This document shows positions 10,007 through 18,728 of a stretch of 64,000 nucleotides of DNA, one piece after another; the stretch's first letter is position 1, and every line of letters begins with the position of its first letter. Under the pieces are notes generated by a model. It ran no database searches. It saw only the letters and a list, made by a program, of their open reading frames with translations, and had not been told where the DNA came from. This stretch comes from CAWDPQ01 sp963804245 (GTDB lineage: Bacteria > Acidobacteriota > Vicinamibacteria > Vicinamibacterales > 2-12-FULL-66-21), in contig CAWDPQ010000009.1 of NCBI GenBank assembly GCA_963804245.1, positions 62,001-126,000 of the forward strand. The letters run 5' to 3'. The position numbers and the translations under genes are program-made.

Positions 10007-10726
10007 CTACGCATCAGCGAATTTGTAACCCGCTCCCCAGACGGTGACGATGAACTTGGGATTGGCCTGGTCCGCCTCGATCTTGCGGCGGACACGCTTC
10101 ACGAGTGAATCCACGCTGCGCTCGGTGACGTGCAGATCGTCGCCCCACACCCGTTGGACGAGCGACTCGCGCGTGAAGACGATCCCGCGATTCGTGGCGA
10201 GCAGGTAGAGCAGATCGAACTCGTGCGCCGTGAGCTCGATCTCGCGGTTGTCGACGCGCGCCTGCCGCCGCGCCGGCTCGATGGTGAGCGCGCCGGCGGT
10301 GACTGCCGGCGCGTGCGGACCGGCGGCGCTCCTGCGCCTTCGCAGCAGCGCGCGAACGCGCGCCACGAGCTCACGGACGCCGAATGGTTTCGTCAGGTAG
10401 TCGTCGGCGCCACTGTCGAGTCCCAGCACCTTGTCCGATTCCTCACGGCGTGCCGTCAGCATCAGGATTGGCGCATCGGCGTTGCGCGACTCCCGTCGGA
10501 TGGCGCGGCAGAGGGTGACCCCGTCCAGCCCGGGCAGCATCACGTCGAGGATCAAGAGATCGAATGGCTCGGCCCGAGCAATCGCCAGGGCCTCGGTTCC
10601 ATCGGCGACGGCAGCGGCCGAATGTCCTTCGAGTCCGAGATGCAGTTCGACCAGCTCACGGATGTGCTCGTCGTCTTCAACCACGAGGATGCGCGCGCCG
10701 GGGGATCCTTCGGTATCCATCTCCAT
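10007..10726 (-). CDS. OmpR-family response regulator
   Basis: 239 residues. The receiver domain starts RILVVEDDEHIRELVE, with the phospho-acceptor Asp in DLLILDVMLPGLDG and the conserved Lys in YLTKPFGVRELVARV. The winged-helix DNA-binding domain has the usual RVWGDD and VDSLVKRVRRKIE stretches and ends IVTVWGAGYKFA. Encoded directly upstream of its kinase and divergent from a Spy/CpxP-like gene. OmpR-family regulators bind tandem half sites about one helical turn apart, which fits the repeat at 10783-10809. Confidence 0.9.
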   Translation of the reverse strand: MEMDTEGSPGARILVVEDDEHIRELVELHLGLEGHSAAAVADGTEALAIARAEPFDLLILDVMLPGLDGVTLCRAIRRESRNADAPILMLTARREESDKVLGLDSGADDYLTKPFGVRELVARVRALLRRRRSAAGPHAPAVTAGALTIEPARRQARVDNREIELTAHEFDLLYLLATNRGIVFTRESLVQRVWGDDLHVTERSVDSLVKRVRRKIEADQANPKFIVTVWGAGYKFADA

Positions 10727-10782
10727 GGGTTCATCTTCAGTGTAGCCGTCGTCCGACGTCAGATTGTGGCGGCGCTCAGCAG

Positions 10783-10809
10783 TTCATCGTTTTGTCATAG
10801 TTCAGCCAT
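10783..10809. promoter_or_regulatory. Candidate operator: three half sites with an 11-bp period
   Basis: TTCAT at 10783, GTCAT at 10794 and GCCAT at 10805 are spaced exactly 11 bases apart in the divergent region between the regulator and the Spy/CpxP-like gene. The spacing matches the direct-repeat operators of PhoB/OmpR-type regulators. That it is bound by the adjacent regulator is inference. Confidence 0.5.
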
Positions 10810-10854
10810 GGCTACGCCACACAGTGCCGGTCTATTAAGGCAAGGGAGGTAGAC

Positions 10855-11319
10855 ATGAAGAAGACGGTATTCAGTGGCGTTGTCGCGGTGCTGGTGGCCG
10901 TGGCTGCTTTCTCGATAGCCAGTGCCCAGGGTGGCGGGCCGCGCGGGAGGGGACCTGGCGGGCCCGGGTTCGGTGGTCCACGGCTTGGCGCTCTGGCGCG
11001 GTTGGCGGACCTCACCGACGAGCAGCGCAAGCAGATCCAGTCGATCGTGGAGGAGGACCGCGCCTCGCGCGAGGGGCCGCCTGCGGTCGTGATCCTGCAT
11101 CGCCAGCTCGAAGCCGAGCTTCTGGCGGATAGCCCAGACGACCAGAAGATCGAGACCCTGAGACAGCAGCTGGTTCAGGCGCAGGGCGATGAGGTAGCGC
11201 GTCAAATCGCGCTGCAACGAAAAATCGCCGGCGTGTTGACCGCCGAACAGCGCGCGAAAGCGCGCGAGCGGCTGGCTGAGGGCCCCCATCGCCGGCCGGA
11301 ACACGACGCCTCGCGCTAA
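10855..11319 (+). CDS. Spy/CpxP-like periplasmic LTXXQ protein
   Basis: 154 residues, preceded by a strong GGGAGGT ribosome-binding site. Signal peptide 1-25 (ending ASAQ), then a Gly/Pro/Arg-rich stretch (GGGPRGRGPGGPGFGG) and a helical region with two LTxxQ-type motifs: LTDEQRKQIQ and LTAEQRAKARERL. This is the pattern of Spy/CpxP/ZraP periplasmic chaperones and metal-stress proteins. Divergent location from an OmpR-type regulator and its kinase suggests it is a target or accessory of that system, as CpxP is for CpxAR. Confidence 0.8.
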   Translation: MKKTVFSGVVAVLVAVAAFSIASAQGGGPRGRGPGGPGFGGPRLGALARLADLTDEQRKQIQSIVEEDRASREGPPAVVILHRQLEAELLADSPDDQKIETLRQQLVQAQGDEVARQIALQRKIAGVLTAEQRAKARERLAEGPHRRPEHDASR

Positions 11320-11326
11320 GAGGTGG

Positions 11327-11390
11327 GGTCAGATCTTGTTTCTTGCACGTTGTGTCGCCGACACAAACGTGCAAGAAACAAGATCTGACC
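11327..11390. repeat. Perfect 25-bp inverted repeat (MITE/REP-like)
   Basis: The left arm 11327-11351 and right arm 11366-11390 are perfect reverse complements. The 14-base loop itself contains GTGTCG and CGACAC. It lies between two same-strand genes, without a T run after the right arm, so it is not a classical terminator. The arm begins with GGTCAGATCTTG, a word I associate with mobile palindromes near IS200-like/RAYT transposases. That link is from memory and no transposase is present here. Confidence 0.7.
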
Positions 11391-11430
11391 ATCCCGACCC
11401 TGGGGGGTGGTACGATCGGGCGAAACGGCC

Positions 11431-13221
11431 ATGCGATTCCGGATTGCCCTATTCCTCGCCGTCTGTGCGGTCGCCGTTGCGGCGCAGGAGCCGGCGCCGC
11501 AACAGCCGCCTTTCCGAACCGGGACCAATCTCGTTCGCGTCGACGTGAACGTCACGGATCGACACGGTGAGCCGATCAAGGACCTCACCGCCGAAGACTT
11601 CGAAGTGAAGGAGGATGGAGTTTCGCAGCCCATCACCTCGTTCAAGCTCCTCGAAGTCAACGGACAGCCGACCGACGATCTCTCGCTTCCCATTCGATCC
11701 CGGGAACACGCCGCCGCCGAAGCCGCGCGAGACGATGTGCGTGTCTTCCTGTTGTTCTGGGACGAGTATCACATCGGACAGTTCGTTCCTTCCTTGCGGG
11801 CGCGGGAGCAGCTGACGAGCTTCGTGCTCGGCGCGTTTGGCCCCACCGATCTCGTCGCCTTCATGGATCCGCTCACGACGCTCGATTCGATCCGCTTCAC
11901 GCGTGATCGCCGCGAGCTCGCCAATCACGTGCACCAGCTGCAAGGCCGCCGCGGCATCTACGTCCCGCCCAGGAGCGCGATGGAGGAGGGGCATCTGCAG
12001 CAGATGCGCGACATCGAGTCGATCCGCGCGCAAATCACCGCGTCCGCGATACGCGGCGCGTTGCTGCATCTCGGCTCACTGCGCGAGGGACGCAAGACAC
12101 TCATCCTGATCAGCGAGACCCTGGGTCCGCTGCGCGAGGCGACGGCGAAGATCCTCGACGATTTGACCCGCACGGCGAACGACACGAACACGGCGGTCGT
12201 AACCGTCGATCCGCGCGGCCTGCAGGTAGGCCGCGGTCCGGCTTTCCGGCCATCCGATGTGCTGCTGTCGCTGGCGTACAACACCGGCGCGGATCCGGTG
12301 ACCACGAACGATCTCGACGCACCCCTCCGGCGCATCGTCCGTCAGGCCAGTGCCTACTACCTTCTTGGCTACGACGCGGCGAACAGCCCGATGGATGGGC
12401 GGTTTCACCAAATCAAGGTTCGTGTGAAGCGCGACGGGATGGAGGTGCGCGCGCGAGCCGGGTATTGGGCGCCGCGGGCGGGGGAAATGGCACGTGCCCG
12501 CGCCGCCGCCGCGGCGGTCGCGGCTCCGCCCGCCGTGGCGAAAGCGCTCGCCGACCTGCCGATGGCAAACGTTCGTCGTGCGCTCGACCTCTGGATGGGT
12601 GTGACGCCGGCGGCCGAAAACGGAGGGGATGTCACGATCGCCTGGGCTCCGCGCATGGCCATCGGTGGCCGCACCGCGGACAGTGTCGACATCGTCGCGA
12701 CCGCCGGATCGGTGCCCGTCTACTCAGGATTGATCGAGGCGCGCGGGCAGACGTTTCGTGCGCCGGCCGGCTCGCTCACGGTCAATGTTTCGGCGCGTGA
12801 CTCCGAAGGGGAGATCATCGACCGCGAAACGCGGACGCTGATCGTGCCGCAAGTAGAGCTGACAACGATCGGCCTGACCACGCCCGTGATGTTCCGCGCC
12901 CGCAACCCCGTCGAACTGCGCGTTCTTCAGTCTGAGGCGATGCCACCGGTTTACGCCGCCCGCGATTTCGAACGGAGCGATCGGCTGCGCGTGCGTGTCA
13001 CCCTCTACGGCACCGCCACTGACGGGTGCGTCGTGTCGGCGCGGTTGCTCGGTACACGCGGCGCGGTCCTCTCCGCGCTTCCGGTAGAGCAAGCCACGCC
13101 AGGCGTTTACCAGATCGATCTCACAGCGTCCTCCATCTCACGCGGCGACTTCGTGATTGCCATCCAGGCGGAGAAAGGGGTGGAACGCGTGGAACGGATG
13201 GTGCCGTTCCGGATTCGCTGA
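11431..13221 (+). CDS. VWFA-related secreted protein of acidobacterial type
   Basis: 596 residues from ATG 11431. Signal peptide of about 20 residues (ALFLAVCAVAVAAQ), then the N-terminal motif of the acidobacterial VWFA-related family: FRTGTNLVRVDVNVTDRHG and LTAEDFEVKEDG. A VWA-like domain follows (VRVFLLFWDEYHIG, TDLVAFMDPLTTLDS, RKTLILISETLG, AYYLLGYDAANS), and the C-terminal half is beta-rich. The metal-binding site is divergent (DEYH instead of DxSxS). Members are exported proteins abundant in Acidobacteriota, function unknown. The upstream boundary is the inverted repeat at 11327-11390. Confidence 0.85.
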   Translation: MRFRIALFLAVCAVAVAAQEPAPQQPPFRTGTNLVRVDVNVTDRHGEPIKDLTAEDFEVKEDGVSQPITSFKLLEVNGQPTDDLSLPIRSREHAAAEAARDDVRVFLLFWDEYHIGQFVPSLRAREQLTSFVLGAFGPTDLVAFMDPLTTLDSIRFTRDRRELANHVHQLQGRRGIYVPPRSAMEEGHLQQMRDIESIRAQITASAIRGALLHLGSLREGRKTLILISETLGPLREATAKILDDLTRTANDTNTAVVTVDPRGLQVGRGPAFRPSDVLLSLAYNTGADPVTTNDLDAPLRRIVRQASAYYLLGYDAANSPMDGRFHQIKVRVKRDGMEVRARAGYWAPRAGEMARARAAAAAVAAPPAVAKALADLPMANVRRALDLWMGVTPAAENGGDVTIAWAPRMAIGGRTADSVDIVATAGSVPVYSGLIEARGQTFRAPAGSLTVNVSARDSEGEIIDRETRTLIVPQVELTTIGLTTPVMFRARNPVELRVLQSEAMPPVYAARDFERSDRLRVRVTLYGTATDGCVVSARLLGTRGAVLSALPVEQATPGVYQIDLTASSISRGDFVIAIQAEKGVERVERMVPFRIR

Positions 13222-13282
13222 CCGTCGGCCGTAGTGTTGCGTAACTGAGGTGTTCGAGTAGCCCTGCCGTCGTTTCACGCGG

Positions 13283-13309
13283 CGTCAGGCATCGCGTGCG
13301 TGCCTGACG
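13283..13309 (+). terminator. Hairpin after the VWFA gene, weak terminator candidate
   Basis: CGTCAGGCA (13283-13291) pairs with TGCCTGACG (13301-13309) around a 9-base loop, 60 bases past the VWFA stop. There is no T tract, so Rho-independent termination is doubtful. The rest of the 213-base gap before the PBP gene shows nothing recognisable. Confidence 0.3.
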
Positions 13310-13434
13310 ACTGCCTCCAGGGACGAATCGCGCAAACGCGCGGGCAGGAAGCGGTTATCCATTCAAGACTTGCGCGGACGCGGCCATCTCGCTCACACTG
13401 CATATCAGGCGCGCATCTTGCGTGCTCAGAAATC

Positions 13435-15860
13435 GTGCGTCGTTACCTCCAACGAATCTCTTCGCTCCTTGCCGGTCGTCCGCGTGTACTCCTGGCGCTG
13501 ACGGGCGCGCTGGCGGTTGGATCGCTCCTTACCGTCGCGATATTGGCGTGGCTCACGGTGGATATAACGGCTGGGCTGCCCGGGCGGGATGCCATCCGCG
13601 GGCTCGGCGACATGGCCCAGTCGACCACAATCTATGACGCCAAAGACCGACCGGTCTTTACGATCTTCAAGGAACAACGCATCGAGGTTCCGCTCGAAAA
13701 GATCTCGCCGAACCTGATCAAGGCCGTCATCTCGGTCGAGGATCAGCGGTTCTACGAGCACTCCGGCGTCGACGCGATTCGCGTCGGCGGGGCGGTGCTG
13801 GCCAATATTAGAGGAAGGGCGGCGGGCTCAAGGGGGCAGCACCATCACCCAGCAGCTCGCCCGGCAGAGCTTCCTGACCCGCGACAAGAGCTATCGCCGC
13901 AAGTTGAAAGAGGTCATCGTCGCCGCTTATATCGAGAGCCTTTACAACAAGCGAGAGATCCTCGAGCTCTACCTGAACAAGGTCTACCTCGGTGACGGGC
14001 TTTACGGCTTCGAAGCCGCGGCGCGCGGGTATCTGGCGAAGACTGCCAGCGACTTGACCGTGGACGAAGCGGCGCTCCTTGCCGGCCTGATCCAATCGCC
14101 TTCCAGCTACGCCCCCACCGTCAATCGCGATCGCGCCTTGGCCCGCCGTGCTGTTGTTCTGCAGACGATGGTGGCGTCGGGGGCGATCGATCAGGCGACG
14201 GCGGATAGCGCGCGGAAGGTGCCGCTGCGGCTCGCCAACGCGCTCGAGATCAAAGAAACCTCGGGCCTCTACTTCAAAGAACACGTCCGTCGCGAGCTCG
14301 TCGAGCGTTTCGGGTGGCAGCGGGTCTACCAGGGTGGCTTGCGCGTGTCGACGACCATCGATCCCGAGCTCCAGGCCGCCGCGGAGCGGATCGTCGAAAA
14401 GGGACTGCAGGACATCGAGCGGCGTCAGGGATACAAGTACGAGCCTCGAGCGAGCATGGTCTCGGAGAAGAGCGCCTCCGGATCGGAAAAAGAGAACGGC
14501 GCGCCCGATTACCTGCAGGGTGCACTCGTGGCATTCGACCCGACGAACGGGTACGTCCGGGCGCTCGTCGGCGGGCGCGACTTCGACGAGAGCCGCTTCA
14601 ATCGGGCGGTGCAGGCGAAGCGGCAATCGGGATCCGCGTTCAAGCCGTTCGTGTTTGCGGCCGCCCTCGAGGCGGGCATGTCGCCGGCATCCGTCATCAC
14701 CGGACTGAACGATCCGATCCTGACCGCGCAGGGTGAGTGGATGCCGGAGGACGAGCATTCAGACGCCACCTCGATGACACTGCGCACGGCCCTGCGCACG
14801 TCGAGCAATCGCGCGGCCGTTCAACTGCTCAATACCGTGGGAATTCCGAAGGCCGTCGACTACGCCAAGAAGCTCAACGTCGGCACACCTCCGAGCGTTC
14901 CTTCGCTCGCACTCGGCGCCAGTGACGTGACCCTCATCGCCTTGACCGCAGCCTATGGCGCGTTTGCCAACGGCGGGTGGGTGCGTCAGCCAACGTTCAT
15001 TCGCCGCGTCGAAGACAGCGACGGCAACGTGCTCTACAACGACAGCGGGAAGGCGGAGCACGCGATCAGCGAGAACACGGCGTTCCTGATGTCGAGCATG
15101 CTCTCGGACGTGATCAACGCCGGCACCGCTTACCGGGCACGACAGAGCGGGTTCACATTACCGGCGGCAGGGAAGACCGGGACCACCAACGAATACGTGG
15201 ATGCCTGGTTCGTGGGCTTCACGCCGCATCTCGTCACGGGCGTGTGGCTGGGTTTCGATCAGCCGAAGACGATCATCCGAAACGGCTACGCCGGCGAGCT
15301 GGCAGTCCCCATCTGGGGCAACTTCATGAAGGTGGCGACAGAGGGTGACAAGTCGGAATGGCTGGCACGGCCGTCGACGATTACCGGCGCTGAACGTATG
15401 CCGGGTGTCGGGGCTGCTTCCGAGCAGCGGATGCAACGACGTGCAAGTGGTCAATCGGGAGGGGTTGGTCGAGACCCGCTCGATGATCTACACGGAGTAT
15501 TTCGTCAAGGGAACCCAGCCGTCGGAGACCTGCCCGATCCACGAATCGCCGTCGTTCCTCGATCGACTCGCGGGGATCTTCGGAAAGGACAACCACGGAA
15601 CGCCCGTCTCCACGGACCAGGCCGGCATCCCGACCGCGCCCGGGACGACTGGCACGACGCCGGCACCGCCCGTCGGCGCTACGCCCAAGGCCTCTGCGCC
15701 CGACAACGCGAAGGAAGACATCACGACCGAGGAGCCGAAGAAGAAGCGGGGATTCTGGTCCAAAGTGTTTGGCGTCGGCAAGGACAAAGACAGAGACAAA
15801 GAGAAGAAGTCGGAAGAGCGCAAGAAACCTGGCGGAGATTCCCCCGAGTCGCCACGGTAA
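13435..15860 (+). CDS. mrcA: Class A penicillin-binding protein 1A
   Basis: Bifunctional peptidoglycan synthase. Start GTG 13435, then a transmembrane helix. The GT51 transglycosylase domain has SVEDQRFYEH (catalytic Glu about residue 102), GGSTITQQLARQ and KREILELYLNKVYLG. The transpeptidase domain has SxxK in SGSAFKPF (near 14633), SSN in RTSSNRAAV and KTG in AAGKTGTTNEY. A long hydrophilic tail contains two disulfide-compatible Cys and ends in a Lys-rich segment (KDKDRDKEKKSEERKK). Frame changes lie at about 13830 (an extra G in a GGGGG run) and about 15395. First gene of a plus-strand run of housekeeping genes. Confidence 0.9.
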
Positions 15861-15906
15861 TCGCTTGTCCCCAGTACGGCCTGACGCCAAAACGCCGGAC
15901 TTTTCG

Positions 15907-15955
15907 CGCCGAAGCTTCGGAAGTTAGCGAAGCGAAGGCGGACCTACATGGTAGG
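15907..15955. repeat. REP-like palindromic element before holB
   Basis: CCGAAGCTTCGG (15909-15920) is a perfect 12-base palindrome. CCTAC-ATG-GTAGG (15943-15955) is a second one with the same five-base ends as the repeat at 8283-8336. Located in the 109-base gap between the PBP gene and holB. Confidence 0.45.
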
Positions 15956-15969
15956 ATTCCGGCAGTCCC

Positions 15970-16956
15970 ATGCCATTCCGCGATCTTACGGGCCATCGCC
16001 GGCTGCTCGAGCTCACTGCGGGCGCGGCGTCGCGCGGCTCTCTGCCGCCGAGTCTCATTTTCGCCGGGCCCGAGGGCGTCGGAAAACGGCATGCGGCGAT
16101 CGCGCTCGCGCAGTTCGTGAACTGTCCGGCGCCAGCCGGACTCGATGCCTGCGGCGTGTGCGCATCCTGCTCACGAATCGCACGCGGGGTTCATCCCGAT
16201 GTGCTGCTCATCGAACCGGGCGAAACCGGCTCCATCCGGATCGAGCAGGTCCGCGATGCCATCGACCGCTCGGCCTACCGCCCGTTCGAGGGCAAGCGCC
16301 GCGTCGTCGTTGTCGATAATGCGGATGCGATGGTTCCGGAAGCGCAGAATGCGATGTTGAAGACCTTGGAGGAGCCACCGGCCGGTTCGACGTTCGTGCT
16401 GGTCACGGCGCGTCCCGATGTCCTCCTGCCGACGGTGCGATCCCGGTGCCAACGGCTGCGTTTCGGGATGCTCGCCCCGTCGGAGATCGCGGCCGTGCTC
16501 GAGGCGAACCACGAGTACTCGGCGGCCGAGGCGCACGCCGCCGCCGCTGCCGCCGACGGCAGCATCGGCCGGGCGCTCGAGGGCGGTTCGGAGGAGTTTG
16601 CGACCGCGCGCGACGCCGCGGCCACGCTGCTGACCGGCGTCGGCTCGCGCGTGGATCCGCGCAGCCGCCTCGACAGCGCACGAGCGCTGACCGGCGGCAG
16701 TGGCGATCGCGATGAAGTGAGGCGACGGCTGCGCGCGGCCGCGTCCCTGTTGCGTGATCTCGGAGTTCTGCTTTCTCGCGCGGATGAGCGTGGTCTCGCC
16801 AACGCCGATCTCAAGCCGCTGCTGTCGCGGCTGATGAAGTCGTTCGACGGCGACCGCACGCTCCGCGCGTTTTCGGCGATCGACCGGGCGCTCGAGGCGC
16901 TCGAACGTAACGCCAGTCCCAAGATCGTCGCGGACTGGGTCGCGTTGCAGATCTAG
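15970..16956 (+). CDS. holB: DNA polymerase III delta' subunit
   Basis: 328 residues. AAA+ clamp-loader subunit with Walker A GPEGVGKR (33-40), zinc ligands Cys52, Cys61, Cys64 and Cys67 (CGVCASC), the Walker B-like VVVVDNADAM, LKTLEEPP and the sensor-1/SRC region TVRSRCQRLRF. Part of the replisome clamp loader. As in Bacillus (holB-yaaT), the next gene encodes a PSP1/RicT protein, which supports both calls. Confidence 0.92.
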   Translation: MPFRDLTGHRRLLELTAGAASRGSLPPSLIFAGPEGVGKRHAAIALAQFVNCPAPAGLDACGVCASCSRIARGVHPDVLLIEPGETGSIRIEQVRDAIDRSAYRPFEGKRRVVVVDNADAMVPEAQNAMLKTLEEPPAGSTFVLVTARPDVLLPTVRSRCQRLRFGMLAPSEIAAVLEANHEYSAAEAHAAAAAADGSIGRALEGGSEEFATARDAAATLLTGVGSRVDPRSRLDSARALTGGSGDRDEVRRRLRAAASLLRDLGVLLSRADERGLANADLKPLLSRLMKSFDGDRTLRAFSAIDRALEALERNASPKIVADWVALQI

Positions 16957-16971
16957 GTTTCGGTAGGTCGG

Positions 16972-16988
16972 GCCTACCGCGACGTTGA
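16972..16988. repeat. GGTAGG/CCTACC palindrome between holB and ricT
   Basis: GGTAGG (16972-16977) and CCTACC (16983-16988) face each other across five bases, 16 bases after the holB stop. Same terminal word as the double palindrome at 8283-8336. Confidence 0.5.
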
Positions 16989-17021
16989 GACGCGTTCGCA
17001 TCGCCTATATAGAGGCTGACA

Positions 17022-17831
17022 ATGACAGCCGGTGATCGTTCGTTCATCAGCGTCAAGTTTTCCCCCGCGGGTCGTACCTACACGTTTCTCCTTCCGGAGC
17101 TGGCGCTCGACGAACCGGCCATTCCCGAACGCGTCCCTTATCTCCATGGCGATCAGGTGGTCGTTCAGACCGGCGAGGGGCCCGCCGTCGGTACGGTGAC
17201 CCGTGCCATCCCGGCGATCGCCGAGAAGAAGTGCCCGCCGGCCGATGGTCCCGCGCGGGTCGTGAGGCGCGCCACACACGAAGACGTCGTCACCAGGCTG
17301 AAGCACCAGCACCGCGAGCAGGAAGCGCACCGCATCTGCCTGCTCAAGATCAAGGAACGCAACATCGCGATGAAGCTCGCGCGCGTCGAGCAGCTGTTCG
17401 ATGGCTCGCGCCTGATCTTCTATTACACGGCCGAGGGCCGGGTCGATTTTCGTGAGCTCGTGCGTGATCTGGCGGCGCACTTCCGTACCCGGATCGAGAT
17501 GCGTCAGATCGGTGTGCGCGACGAGGCACGGATGCTCGGCGGGTATGGCTCGTGCGGACGTCCGCTGTGCTGCACCACCTGGCTGAATTCGTTCGAGCCC
17601 ATCTCCATCAAGATGGCCAAGCAGCAGAACCTGAGCCTCAATCCATCGAAGCTCTCCGGCATGTGCGGCCGGCTGAAGTGCTGCCTCCGCTACGAATTGC
17701 CGAATGCAAAAGGCGTCAAACACGGCGGCTGTGGAGATGAGGGCGGATGCGGATCGTGCAGCAATCCCACCGGACCGGCCGGGGGGTGCGGCTCGTGCGG
17801 CAGCGGGGGGTGCGGGAGCTGTGGAAGATAG
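17022..17831 (+). CDS. ricT: PSP1-domain protein RicT/YaaT with Cys-Gly-rich tail
   Basis: 269 residues. The PSP1 C-terminal domain carries the diagnostic cysteines in GSCGRPLCCTTWL and GMCGRLKCCLRYELP. In Bacillus, RicT with RicA and RicF forms an Fe-S-containing complex that affects RNase Y maturation; here only the T homologue is visible. The last ~35 residues are unusual: they are almost entirely Gly, Cys and Ser (GGCGSCGSGGCGSCGR), adding about nine cysteines beyond the core. Follows holB in the conserved order. High confidence in family; role of the tail unknown. Confidence 0.88.
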   Translation: MTAGDRSFISVKFSPAGRTYTFLLPELALDEPAIPERVPYLHGDQVVVQTGEGPAVGTVTRAIPAIAEKKCPPADGPARVVRRATHEDVVTRLKHQHREQEAHRICLLKIKERNIAMKLARVEQLFDGSRLIFYYTAEGRVDFRELVRDLAAHFRTRIEMRQIGVRDEARMLGGYGSCGRPLCCTTWLNSFEPISIKMAKQQNLSLNPSKLSGMCGRLKCCLRYELPNAKGVKHGGCGDEGGCGSCSNPTGPAGGCGSCGSGGCGSCGR

Positions 17832-17837
17832 CTCCGC

Positions 17838-18728
17838 GTGAGCATGCGGCCCCGAGTTGGCATCACGGTCGGCGATCCCGCCGGCATCGGTCCTGAGATC
17901 GCGCGGAAGGCTGCGGCGCATCCCGACGTTCTCTCCCTCTGCGAGCCGGTCCTCTACGGACCGAACAGCGATCGCGAACTGAGCTCATTTGTTCCGGGTC
18001 AGCTGTCCGCGGCAGCCGGAGCCGCCGCCTACCAGGCCATCGTCAAGGCTGTCGAAGATGCGACGGCGGAAACGATCGCCGCCGTCGTTACGGCGCCAAT
18101 CAACAAGGAAGCGTTTGCCGCGGCGAATATTCCGTGGCGAGGCCACACGGAGCTACTGGCTCATCTCACCGGCGCGACGAACGTGGCCATGATGTTCTAC
18201 GCCGACCAGCTCTGCGTCGTCCTGGCAACCGTCCATATTCCGCTCGCCCGCGTGCCGCAGGAGCTGACCCGCGCGAGGTTGGAGGAGGTCGTGGTGCTCA
18301 CTGCCGCCGAGCTGCCGCGGTTTGGACGACCGTCGCCGCGTCTTGCCGTGTGCGGCTTGAACCCGCATGCCGGAGAGCACGGGGTGATCGGCCACGAGGA
18401 AGACGAGGTCGTGCGGCCGGCGCTGCAGGCCTGTCGCGAGCGCGGAATTCTCGTCGACGGGCCGTTTCCCGCGGACACGATCTTTCTGCGCGCCATGCGT
18501 GGTGAGTTCGACGCCGTCGTCGCCTGCTACCACGATCAGGGCTTGATTCCGGTGAAGATGGCGGCATTCGGCCGCGCCGTGAACGTTACCCTGGGGCTGC
18601 CGATCATCCGGACGTCGGTTGACCACGGCACTGCATTCGACATTGCCGGACGGAACATCGCCGATCCGTCGAGTCTGATCGAAGCCGTGAAGCTTGCCGT
18701 GCGACTGACGCAATACGCAGTGAAATGA
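17838..18728 (+). CDS. pdxA: 4-hydroxythreonine-4-phosphate dehydrogenase
   Basis: About 295 residues. Oxidises 4-phosphohydroxy-L-threonine in the DXP-dependent pyridoxal phosphate pathway. Motifs: GITVGDPAGIGPE at the N-terminus, the metal-binding His in PWRGHTELLA, YHDQGLIPVK and DHGTAFDIAG. GTG 17838 or ATG 17844 (MRPRVG) are both possible starts; the second begins exactly at the family's N-terminus. Overlaps the next gene by ATGA. Confidence 0.92.
   Translation: MSMRPRVGITVGDPAGIGPEIARKAAAHPDVLSLCEPVLYGPNSDRELSSFVPGQLSAAAGAAAYQAIVKAVEDATAETIAAVVTAPINKEAFAAANIPWRGHTELLAHLTGATNVAMMFYADQLCVVLATVHIPLARVPQELTRARLEEVVVLTAAELPRFGRPSPRLAVCGLNPHAGEHGVIGHEEDEVVRPALQACRERGILVDGPFPADTIFLRAMRGEFDAVVACYHDQGLIPVKMAAFGRAVNVTLGLPIIRTSVDHGTAFDIAGRNIADPSSLIEAVKLAVRLTQYAVK

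Noticed and set aside
11327..11390. Rho-independent terminator
   Set aside because: Although the stem is long and perfect, no T run follows on either strand within a few bases and the stem is not particularly GC-rich.
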